From contig JAYEVK010000138.1 in the NCBI GenBank assembly GCA_036346275.1, positions 248,001 to 312,000 of the forward strand: a stretch of 64,000 nucleotides of DNA, read 5' to 3'. Shown piece after piece: positions 1-9,227 of this stretch; position 1 is the first letter of the stretch, and every line of letters begins with the position of its first letter. The DNA comes from Otatea glauca. Lineage: Eukaryota > Streptophyta > Magnoliopsida > Poales > Poaceae. The notes beneath the pieces are model-generated. The model saw nothing but the letters and a program-made list of their open reading frames with translations. It did not search any database and had not been told where the DNA came from. A program made the translations under genes and the position numbers.

Positions 1-1
1 A

Positions 2-531
2 CTAGATATTGCTATGTGTATTTATTAAAGTCAAAAGATGAGGCTTTTCACTATTTTAAGATCTATAAAGTCAAGTGAGAACCAACTTGAGAGAAAAATC
101 AAGCGGGTTAGGTCGGATCGTGGTGGAGAATTCTTTTCTAATGAGTTTAATTTATTCTGCGAGGAACATGGAATAATCCATGAAAGGACGCCTCCTATTC
201 GCCCCAATCAAGCGGGGTTGCCGAAAGAAAGAACCGTACTCTAAGCGAGATGGTTAACGCCATGTTAGAAACAATGGGACTTTCCAAGGAATGGTGGGGT
301 GAGGCTATATTGATCGCATGTCATGTCCTAAATAGGGTTCCTACAAAGAATAAAGAAATTACACCATTCGAGGAATGGGAGAGGAAAAGATTAAATTTCT
401 CCTATTTACGCATTTGGGGCTGTTTGGCTAAAGTGAATGTGCCTATCCCAAAGAAGCGTAAACTTGGACCAAAACCGTTGATTGTGTCTTTATTGGTTAT
501 GCTTTTCACAGCGTTGGATATAGATTCTTAA
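2..531 (+). pseudogene. copia integrase relic (core and C-terminal part)
   Basis: This is the catalytic core of a copia integrase, the enzyme that joins element cDNA to the host chromosome. The second catalytic aspartate lies in the motif RSDRGGEF near base 115. The glutamate region survives in altered form as GLPKERTVL near 225-242. Downstream, EWWGEAILIACHVLNRVPTK (about 290-350) and WGCLAKVNVPIPKKRKLGPK (about 414-475) are typical of the segment after the core in plant copia polyproteins. The reading frame changes at about 244-250 and again near 480-531, where the conserved text continues in another frame. A decayed copy is certain; only the N-terminal zinc-binding part is missing from view. 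Confidence 0.85.
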
Positions 532-533
532 TA

Positions 534-2323
534 GTGAAATCTGAGTACGATATGTATGAAGGTACAATTTTTGAGTCCAATGATGCCACATTCTTTGAGG
601 ACTTATTTCCTATGAAAGAGACACTTAGCTCATCTGGCCAAGAATCTATCTTCTCTCCTAAACCTTCCACTCCTATACAAATTGAGCCTATTTTTGAGGA
701 AAATCCAATAGATGAGGGCAATGAAATAACTCGTAAGAGTAAGAGACTAAGGACTACAAAGTCTTTTGGTGATGACTTCATTGTATATCTAGTGGATGAT
801 ACTCCAAGAACCATTGAGGAGGCTTATTCATCTCAGGACGCTGACTATTGGAAGGAAGCGGTCCAGAGTGAGATGAATTCCATCTTGAGCAATGGAACTT
901 GGGAAGTTGTTGAACGTCCATATGGGTGTAAACCTGTAGGATGTAAGTGGGTGTTCAAGAAAAGGCGAGGCCCGATGGTACGATTGAAAAGTACAAGGCA
1001 AGGCTTGTGGCCAAGGGTTATACCTGTAAAGAAGGCGAGGACTTCTTTGATACTTACTCACTGTTGCGGATCGACCACTATTAGAGTACTACTGTCTTTG
1101 GCTGCCTCCTACGGTCTGATCATTCATCAGATGGATGTAAAGACGGCTTTCCTTAATGGAGAGTTGGAAGAGGAAATCTATATGGATCAGCCTGATGGAT
1201 TTGTAGTAAAGGGTCATGAAGGAAAAGTGTGTAGGTTGTTGAAGTCTTTGTATGGCCTTAAGCAAGCACCTAGCGATGCACGAGAAGTTCGACAGAACTT
1301 TAACATCTGCCGCTTTGTTGTGAATGAAGTCGACAAATGTGTGTATTACCGCTATGGTGGGGGTGAAGGAGTGATTATGTGTCTGTATGTTGATGACATA
1401 CTGATCTTTGGGACAAACCTTAATGTGATTAAGGAAGTCAAGGACTTCTTGTCCGAAAACTTTGAAATGAAAGATTTGGGAGTAGCGGATGTCATCTTAA
1501 ACATTAAATTGTTAAGAGAAGGTGACGGTGGGATTACTCTTGAGCAGTCCCATTATGTGGAAAAGGTGTTGAGTCGCTTTGGCTATAGCGATTGCAAACC
1601 TGCTCCAACGCCGTATGATCCAAGTGTGCTATTACGAAAGAACCAACGAATAGCAAAGGATCAATTGAGATATTCCCAAATTATTGGTTCATTGATGTAT
1701 TTAGCTAGTGCAACAAGGCCTGATATCTCGTTTGCTGTGAGCAAACTAAGCCGGTTTGTTTCAAACCCGGGAGATAATCATTGGCATGCTCTTGAGAGAG
1801 TAATGCGCTATCTAAAAGGGACATCAAGTTATGGAATTCACTACACCGGGTACCCTAGGGTACTTGAGGGTTATAGTGATTCAAACTGGATATCTGATGC
1901 TGATGAAATAAAAGCCACAAGTGGATATGTGTTCACATTGGGTGGTGGAGCTGTTTCCTGGAAGTCTTGCAAGCAGACCATCTTAACGAGGTCTACAATG
2001 GAAGCAGAACTCACAGCATTAGATACGACCTCGTGGAAGCCGACTGGCTGCATGAACTTGTGAAGGACTTACCGGTGGTTGAGAAACCGGTGCCTGCTAT
2101 TCTTTTGAACTGTGACAATCAGACGGTGATTGTTAAGGTAAACAGTTCTAAGGATAACATGAAGTCATCAAGGCACGTTAAGAGGCGGTTGAAGTCATCA
2201 GAAAATGAGAAACTCCGAGTTATAGCGTTGGACTATGTCCGACGGCTAAAAACTTGGCGAGATCCTTTTACAAAGGGACTATCACGGAATGTGATAGATG
2301 AAGCATCGAGGAGATGGGCTTGA
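534..2323 (+). pseudogene. copia reverse transcriptase-RNase H relic
   Basis: This is the RT-RNase H half of the copia polyprotein, which copies element RNA into DNA. A variable linker (about 534-810) precedes RT. Recognisable motifs are DADYWKEAVQSEMNSI near 838, QMDVKTAFLNGELEEEIYMD near 1130-1185, LYGLKQAPS near 1250, and the catalytic box CLYVDDILIFG with the YVDD tetrad at 1386-1397. RNase H follows, with GSLMYLASATRPDISFAVS near 1687 and STMEAELTAL near 1996. Two compensating frameshifts scramble about 965-1065, and further shifts occur near 2025 and 2180-2250. The final DPFTKGLSRNVID motif (about 2261-2300) is in a different frame from RT. Confidence 0.9.
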
Positions 2324-2860
2324 GACCCACATAAAGTCATGTCTTAGTGGTAACTCATCCTATTTGATCGGAGATCCGTGAACTAGGATGTTGAGACAAG
2401 CTAGTGAATGGTGAGAGGAGAGTATACATACTTAGTCCACTCCGTTTGAGATGCAATAACTCTCCTATTACGTATGGCGGGTTGGTTATACCTTAATGTA
2501 TTCCGAGTGGCTTTGATAAGCAGAGATGTTGTCCTCTGAACATCTTATGAGGAATACACCTATATGAGTTCGACTGCTAGTCACAGTCTATGAGATTGGG
2601 TGATCTCTAGAGGCTCATGAAAGGCTAAGGAGTATGACTTATAAGCTCCAAACCGAGGGGATGCATTTAGCAGCCTAGTATCAGTAAAGGACTTTTGGTG
2701 AAACTTGTTCGCACAAACTGTCAATTCAAGGCATAGTCCATTGTTGATTGTGGATGAGTGTAACCTTTGTTCTAGATGGAAGTTCAACTTAACGGTCTCC
2801 ATCGAAAAACGGTATATCAAACTACATTGGGCGAGAGTATTTCAAATGTGCCTTTGAAAT
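2324..2860 (+). other. copia 3' untranslated region
   Basis: This ~540-bp stretch lies between the RNase H relic and the polypurine tract. Short open frames on either strand show no retroelement or host motif. Its position fits the 3' untranslated region of the element. Confidence 0.6.
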
Positions 2861-2870
2861 TTGGTGGGGA
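2861..2870 (+). promoter_or_regulatory. Polypurine tract of the copia element
   Basis: The G-rich tract TTGGTGGGGA lies one base before the LTR that starts TGTTAG. This is where plus-strand DNA synthesis is primed in LTR elements. It fixes the 5' end of the 3' LTR. Confidence 0.75.
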
Positions 2871-3058
2871 TTGTTAGATTATTATGGGATGGCCCATAAT
2901 TAATTTAATAGAAATTCCAAAAGGCCCATTAGAATACTAGGAGTCATGAAATTGGTTTAGTACCATATGGGTAATTGAGAGAAGATTTGACCAACTTAAA
3001 TAGTTGAGTTGTGTGTCTCTCAATTAGCAAGGTGGAAAAGGGTAAAGGCTGTGCCACA

Positions 3059-3165
3059 CGCGCGCGCGCGCGCCGAGCCGAGCCGAGCCGAGCCGAGGCG
3101 TGGCGTGGCGTGGCGTGTGCGAGTCGAGTCGAGTCGAGACGAGACGAGACGAGACGAGACGAGAC
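3059..3165 (+). repeat. Compound microsatellite in copia LTR: (CG)n then drifting 5-bp repeat
   Basis: A CG dinucleotide run is followed by four successive 5-bp motifs: GAGCC, then GTGGC, then GAGTC, then GAGAC. The five-base spacing is kept almost throughout, with one interruption near 3115-3121. Frames through it encode low-complexity Arg/Glu/Ser-rich peptides that I do not regard as real. Confidence 0.9.
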
Positions 3166-3177
3166 GTGCACGTGCAC
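3166..3177. promoter_or_regulatory. 12-bp perfect palindrome with G-box core
   Basis: GTGCACGTGCAC is a perfect palindrome containing CACGTG, the plant G-box bound by bZIP and bHLH factors. It sits in the presumed U3 part of the LTR, about 230 bp upstream of the TATA box. A role in transcription is inferred from position only. Confidence 0.45.
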
Positions 3178-3265
3178 GGCGCAGGCCAGTCCGGACGTGA
3201 TGTGCTGGGCGGGAGCGGTCTGTTTTGCCGTTTAATGTGGCCGGTTTATGACCAAGAATCGCTAT

Positions 3266-3390
3266 CGATTACTAGTGGCGGCGTGGTTGATGGTGGGTCA
3301 TAAACACCGTCGATTACTAACGGACGTCTTGATGGCGTCGATTACTAGTAACGGTCGCTTTGATGGCCTCTAAATGTCGCCGACGATTAC
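3266..3390 (+). promoter_or_regulatory. Four CGATTAC direct repeats upstream of the LTR TATA box
   Basis: CGATTAC starts at 3266, 3311, 3339 and 3384, with spacings of 45, 28 and 45 bp. Three copies continue as ACTA, with similar flanks such as GATGGCGTCGATTACTAG. Short direct repeats in the U3 of plant copia LTRs can act as enhancers; here that is an inference. Confidence 0.45.
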
Positions 3391-3403
3391 CCTTCTGCGA
3401 GCC

Positions 3404-3412
3404 TATATATAA
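3404..3412 (+). promoter_or_regulatory. TATA box of the copia LTR
   Basis: TATATATAA lies 532 bp into the LTR. The CT-rich leader that follows (around 3440-3500) is typical after a plant core promoter. Transcription would start roughly 30 bp downstream. Confidence 0.55.
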
Positions 3413-3949
3413 GGAGGCGTGGCTGTGTTTCTGAGCGAACAAATCGCCTCTCTCTCAAGACTCAGTGTTCCATTTCGGTCTTTGCATTTCTTGTCTCCCC
3501 ACCTCTGTTTTCTTGCGCACAAGTAGCAGAGGAGCAGGCCTCGGAACCTCGCCCTTCTTGAGATCTTGCTCGAGATAGAAGGCCGATAAGGTTTTTGGGG
3601 AGCGACCACGCGACTGCTCAAAAAGTGCTCCTGGAAGCGCGTCTGCACTGCATCAAACGCTTCCATGCACCAACGCTTCACTGCGACAACCTGTGATCGT
3701 CTACATCGACCGTCATGGCGAACGAGAATGTTACACTGCGCTGTGCCAACGGTGGCACCGGCTCAAGGGTATATCGTCTTATACCGTGTTTTTATCGATT
3801 TGATTTCTTGTTCATTAGCCTTTGCATATGAGATAGATAATCTGTTATCTAGAACCTTTGGCTGTGAACTAGAAATGTGCAATTGTTTAAACATGATCTA
3901 CATAATTTTGTGGATTAAAATATTGAGAAAATTCCTAATTTTTCCAACA

Positions 3950-4424
3950 CAAACCGCGATCAACAGAAGAACGCGAATTGAGTGGAGGAATCATAAAGAT
4001 TCAGTGGACAATCACAAGAACATGCCGTTCTTGACTTGCACCAACACTAACAAACCCAAGAACGGGAAGAACTTATCAAGAACACATGGTATTTGCGCCA
4101 CAAACAACCATGGCTTATGCTGTCTATTTCTGAACATCCAAAAGTTCCTTCCAGATGGAAATACATAAGTATTTATACTAGGAACATCCCTCCTAGCTTT
4201 GGTGTGAAACTATACAAGAAACTAAAGGAGTTTTCTTGGGTAGATAAAAGGTTCAATGCCTTGGAAGTTGGACAGCAAGATATGGTCTCACGCAGCTTTT
4301 GACAGCCTGTGCAACTCCCACCAAAACAGTCATATCTCCCACCTTGGAAGTCCAAATGATGCACGGTTTGAAATGCTAGAAACTAGACTTCAATATCTTT
4401 CTATCCATATAGCCCAAGGATATG
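3950..4424. other. Unassigned AT-rich sequence after the copia LTR
   Basis: I see no coding motif on either strand. The stretch around 4290-4400 reads like LTR or leader sequence of another retroelement, but I cannot place it. GATCAACAGAAGAA near 3958 recurs in similar form as GATTAACAGAAGAA near 4435, so part of it may be an imperfect duplication. Confidence 0.35.
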
Positions 4425-4931
4425 TTACTTGCCGTGATTAACAGAAGAATCATGATCAATTGGATGGACAGATTTGAGTGAACCAGCCTTGCTCATGTAA
4501 CTCTTCTTTGCCTTCCATTCCAATGGATCGCTGTCAATAATTCTAACAAAAATGGATCCAAATAGAAATCCTTTCTCAGGTGGCATATTTCCATAAGAAA
4601 GGGATATTACTCCTTGTGGATGCATGACCAAGTCACCTTTCTTCTTTCCAAAGTTTGCATTGCAATTCTCAGCCTGTATCACATTATCAACACAACTTGC
4701 ATCGGTCTTGTGACTCACTTGCACTTTAGCACCAGCAAAACAAGTAATGTGATTATTTGTAGAATTAGAGTCATGAGACGATACAACAATAGAGGATATA
4801 TCCGCATCAATATCTTTCAGACAAGGTGTGTGGTGAATGAGCGCGTTGTGCATGTCGTTGTTGATGGAGGTAGCTGCAACAATTTTGCGAGTGTAGACCC
4901 GTCGAGAAGCTTGGCTTGACCACAAATCCAC
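4425..4931 (-). CDS. Unrecognised ORF, 168 codons
   Basis: I do not recognise this protein. The C-terminal two thirds (roughly 4425-4810) reads like real protein, for example LVMHPQGVISLSYGNMPPEK and FGSIFVRIIDSDPLEWKAKK, with no low-complexity bias. The first ~40 codons lie antisense to the gypsy protease relic on the plus strand, so the real coding part, if any, probably starts downstream of the first methionine. It could be a host exon captured or stranded between retroelements, or a chance frame. There is no visible promoter, splice signal or partner gene. Confidence 0.3.
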   Translation of the reverse strand: MDLWSSQASRRVYTRKIVAATSINNDMHNALIHHTPCLKDIDADISSIVVSSHDSNSTNNHITCFAGAKVQVSHKTDASCVDNVIQAENCNANFGKKKGDLVMHPQGVISLSYGNMPPEKGFLFGSIFVRIIDSDPLEWKAKKSYMSKAGSLKSVHPIDHDSSVNHGK

Positions 4932-5815
4932 TTCCTCAACAGTATGAAATTGAATGGCTCAATTCCACTGGTAAGGTTCAAGTAACCAAAACCGTTCGAG
5001 TACCTATCTCGATTGGTTCTTATCATGATAATATTGTTTGCGATGTTGTACCCATGGAGCTCTCTTTTATTCGGTAGACCGTGGATATATGGATGCTACA
5101 CATCATGGTAGGACCAATGAGTATACTTTCTTGTATAAGGAAAGGAAAATTATTTTGAAACCCATGAGCCCTACAGAACTAAGAAACATTGATGTTAAAA
5201 GAGCTCAAAGAGAAAAAGAAGAGAGTGGAATTAAAAGTGTAGCAAGTAAATCAACCCATTCAACTACACCAGTTGCTCAAAAACCTGATCTTAAGTTGAA
5301 GGGTAAAGTATTGTTAGCTGCAAAAGTTCTCTCACAAGATAACATGGATAGTATAGAACCATTGCCATTCTCTGTTGCTTTGTCTACTGCTATTACTAAT
5401 ACTTTGAAAGATAATGAGATGGAGTCGAGGACAACTCCAATTCAAGAAGGGGAGGATGATGAGGACATCCCAACCAAAGATACAACCGCTGCCCCTTCTT
5501 CCTCTACGACCGCTACTTCGTCTACGACGTCTGGAGGGCTTAATCCGGAAGCAAGTCCTTTCCATCAACCTTTGCTAGACCAACACATCAAGAACATCGA
5601 CCGAGGACAGCCCAATTCGTCGCCGAGTCCGATTCGGCCACCTAGGAGCAGCAGTACTTCAAACGGATGCCACGGCCACATCCGAACTCCGTTTTCGATG
5701 TTCGACAACTCGTTTGAAAGGTATCGAGATAACCTTTTTAATGGATCTGATCTCGAGGCCAAATTACTCCTGGAGCGAAGGGAAATCACAGAACAATCTC
5801 ACAGGACAGAAATTT
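4780..5815 (+). pseudogene. Ty3/gypsy protease-region relic
   Basis: The segment resembles the aspartic protease region of a gypsy polyprotein. The active-site box is VVDGGSCNNFAS near 4857-4892, preceded by FQTRCVVNERVV. The next conserved text, YEIEWLNSTGKVQVTKTVRV (about 4945-5005) and YHDNIVCDVVPMELS (about 5020-5070), is in another frame. After one more shift, TNEYTFLYKERKIILKPMSP (about 5117-5175) follows in the 5038-6063 frame. A low-complexity Ser/Thr/Pro-rich linker covers about 5440-5680. No RT, RNase H or integrase follows, so pol is deleted or was never present. Confidence 0.65.
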
Positions 5816-6172
5816 CAGGTGTTGCGCCACCTTTCTTTTGGGCCCAAGGCCCATGTACTCTTAGGGTTCCACCCCTCCTTTGGCCAGCGCCCCTGTCCTG
5901 GCTGCCGCACCCCTCTTGGGCGCCCCCCCTTGGGCGCACCGTTCTTTGTTTGATTTCAATACTACTTTTCGGTTTGCTTCATAATTTGTTCTTACGGGTT
6001 CTCGTTTTCTTGCAGAAACTACTGATCATTGGATCTTGTATCTGTGAGGTTTTGGCATTCTGATTGCGAATCTCCCAACCTGTTTGGTAGGAAGCCCAAA
6101 ATTCGGTGCCATAAATACCTCCAAATCGACGTATCATCATCTCACCGAAAGATCGGGATCGCCGTCCACATC
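5816..6172 (+). other. Non-coding retroelement-like remnant next to the satellite
   Basis: This GC-rich stretch has poly-C runs (near 5925) and phrases such as TGGGCCCAAGGCCCATG that are common in grass gypsy LTRs and untranslated regions. No LTR pair, primer site or target duplication is visible. It stops where satellite sequence begins, AGTGAGGAAGTTTTAGCACC at about 6173. Confidence 0.4.
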
Positions 6173-7399
6173 AGTGAGGAAGTTTTAGCACCACTCGGAC
6201 TGATTCGAAATACTCCATTCGGGGTGTTTGTCACTCAGTTTCACTCTGTGACTTTTGTTCGCACGAATGGAGTGTGCAGTGCAGGATAGGACACGTCGTG
6301 AGGAATTTTTAACACCAACTCGGACGTATACGAAATGCTTACCGATATGAGTTTGGGCGCAAATGAAGTCCATTCGGGGTGTTTGTCACTCAGTTTCACT
6401 CCGCATGTTTTGTTCGCAAGAATGGAGAGTCGGCACACATCGTGAGGAATTTTTAACACTGACTCGGACGGATTCGAAACGCTTACGGATATGAGTTAGG
6501 GCGCATATAAAGTCCATTCGGGGTGTTTGCCACTCAGTTTCACTCTGTGACTTTTGTTTGCACGAATGGAGTGTGCAGTGCAGGTTGGGACACGTGGTGA
6601 GGAAGTTTTAGCACCACTCTGACGGATTCGAAACGCTTACCGATATGAGTTAGGGCGCATATTCAGTCCATTCTGGTAGTTTGTCACTCAGTTTCACTCT
6701 GTGTCTTTTATTCGCACGATTGGAGCCAGCAGTGCAGGTAGGGACACGTCGTGAGGAAGTTTTTACACCAACTCGGACGGATTCGAAACGCTTATCGATA
6801 TGAGTTAGGGCGATTATGAAGTCCATTCGGGGTGTTTGTCACACAGATTCAATCCGTGAGTTTTGTTCACAAGAATGGAGAATTGGCACACATCGTGAGG
6901 AATTGTTAACACCGACTCAGACGGATTCGAAACGCTTACCGATATGAGTTAGGGCGCATATACAGTCCATTCGGGGTGTTCGCCACTCAGTTTCACTCTG
7001 TGACTTTTGTTCGCACGAATGGAGTGTGAAGTGCAGGTTGGGACACGTCGTGAGGAAGTTTTAGCACCACTCGGACGGATTCGAAACGCTTACCGATATG
7101 AGTTAGGGCGCATATTCAGTCCATTCGTGGTGTTTGTCACTCAGTTTCACTCTGTGACTTTTATTCGCACGATTGGAGCCAGCAGTGCAGGTAGGGACAC
7201 GTCGTGAGGAAGTTTTACACCAACTCGGACGGATTCGAAACGCTTACCGATATGAGTTAGGGCGATTATGAAGTCCATTCGGGGTGTTTGTCACACAGAT
7301 TCACTCTGTGACTTTTGTTCGCACGAATGGAGTGTGCAGTGCAGGTTGGGATACGTCGTGAGGAATTTTTAACACCGAATCGACGTATTCGAAATGCTT

Positions 7400-9227
7400 A
7401 CCGATACGAGTTTGGGTGCATAGTAAGTCCCTTTGGGGTGTTTGTCACTCAGTTTCAATCCGTGAGTTTTGTTCGCAAGAATGGAGAATTGGCACACTTC
7501 GTGAGGAATTTTTAACACCGACTCGGACGGATTTGAAACGCTTACCGATATGAGTTAGGGCGCATATAAAGTCCATTCGAGGTGTTTGCCACTCAGTTTC
7601 ACTCTGTGACTTTGGTTCGCACGAATGGAGTGTGCAGTGCAGGTTGGGACACGTGGTGAGGAAGTTTTAGCACCACTCGGACGGATTCGAAATGCTTACC
7701 GATATGAGTTAGGGCGCATATGAAGTCCATTCGTGGTGTTTGTCACTCTGTTTCACTCTATGTCTTTTGTTCGCACGATTGGAGCCTGATGTGCAGGTAG
7801 GGACACGTCGTGAGGAAGTTTTTACATCGACTCGGACGGATTCGAAACGATTACCGATATGAGTTAGTGCGCATATGAAGTCCATTCGGGGTGTTTGTCA
7901 CTCAGTTTCACTTTGTGATTTTGTTCGCACGAATGGAGTGTGCAGTGTAGGTTGGGACACGTCGTGAGGAATTTTTAACACCGACTCGACGTATTCGAAA
8001 TGCTTATCGATATGACTTTGGGCGCAAATGAAGTCCATTCGGGGTGTTTGTCACTCAATTTCACTCCGTGAGTTTTGTTCCTAGAATGGAGAGATGGCAC
8101 ACATCGTGTGGAATTTTTAACACCGACTTGAACGGATTCGAAACGCTTACCGATATGAGTTAGGGCGCATATAAGGTCCATTCGGGGTGTTTGCCACTCA
8201 GTTTCACTCTGTGACTTTTGTTCGGACGGATGCAGTGTGCATCGTAGGTTGGGACACGCAGTGAGGAAGTTTTAGCACCACTCGGATGGATTCGAAACGT
8301 TTACCGATATGAGTTAGGGCGCATATAAAGTCTATTCGGGGTGTTAGTCACTCAGTTTCACTCTGTGACTTTTGTTCGCACGATTGGAGCCTGCAGTGCA
8401 GGTAGGGACACGTCGTGAGGAAGTTTTTACACCGACTCGAATGGATTCGAAACGCTTACCGATATGAGTTATGGCGCATATTAAGTCCATTCGGTGTGTT
8501 TCTCACTTAGTTTCACTGAGTGACTTTTGTTCACAGGAATGGAGTGTGCAGTGCAGGTTGGGACAAGTCGTGAGGAAGTTTTTGCACCACTCTGACGGAT
8601 TCAAAACGCTTACCGATATGATTTAGATCGCATATGAAGTCCATTCGGGGTGTTTGTCACTCAGTTTCACTCTGTGACTTTTGTTCGCACGGATGGAATG
8701 TGCAGCTTAGGTTGGGACACGTCGTGAGGAAGTTTTTACACCACTCGGACGGATTCGAAACGCTTACCAATATGAGTTAGGGCGCATATGAAGTCCATTT
8801 GGGGTGTTTGTCACTCAGTTTCATTCTGTGACTTTTGTTCGCACGAGTGGAGCATGTAGTGCCGGCGGACACGTCGTGAGGAAGATTTTACACCGACTCA
8901 GACGGATTCAAAATGCTTACCGATATGAGTTAGGGCGCATTTGAAGTCCATTCGGGGTGTTTCACACTCAGTTTCACTCTGTGACTTTTGATCGCACGAA
9001 TGGAGTGTGAAGTGCAGGTTGGGACACATCGTGAGGAAGTTTTAGCACCACTCTGGCGGATTCGAAACGCTTACCGATATGAGTTAGGGCGCATATGAAG
9101 TCCATTCGGGGTGTTTGTCACTCAGTTTCACTCTGTGACTTTTGTTCGCACGAATGGAGTGTGCAGTGCAGGTTGGGACACGTCGTGTGGAATTTTTAAC
9201 ACCGACTCGTACATATTTGAAACGCTT
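7400..9227. repeat. 12-monomer HOR unit (1828 bp)
   Basis: Monomer order is D-A-B-C, D-A-B-E, A-F-G-C. E has CTCACTTAG and TTTTTGCACC (8458-8611). F has GAGTGGAGCATG and CCGGCGGACACG (8766-8918). A of the second tetramer has the rare GTTCGGACGGATG near 8220. The same order recurs from 9228 with one internal loss, and again from 19574 as far as F. The unit is therefore three diverged tetramers acting as one larger repeat. Confidence 0.75.

Larger units (their letters stand above)
1..3949 (+). mobile_element. Ty1/copia LTR retrotransposon, 3' part (left end outside window)
   Basis: The order on the plus strand is integrase core, reverse transcriptase, RNase H, a non-coding tail, a polypurine tract and one LTR. 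Integrase before RT defines Ty1/copia. The 5' LTR, primer binding site, gag and protease would lie to the left of base 1. The pol frame is broken many times, so the copy is dead. The lineage inside copia is not clear by eye; Tork-like is a guess. No target duplication can be tested because the left end is missing. Confidence 0.9.
2872..3949 (+). repeat. 3' LTR of the copia element
   Basis: The LTR begins TGTTAG directly after the polypurine tract and appears to end CCAACA, giving nearly matching inverted ends and about 1078 bp. It contains a TATA box (3404-3412), four CGATTAC repeats upstream of it, a pentanucleotide microsatellite and a G-box palindrome. The 5' end is well supported. The 3' end rests only on the inverted terminus, because no second LTR is in view. 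Confidence 0.7.

Noticed and set aside
3009..3303. Three overlapping plus-strand ORFs across the microsatellite
   Set aside because: All three frames are open because 5-bp repeats lack stop codons; the peptides are pure low complexity.
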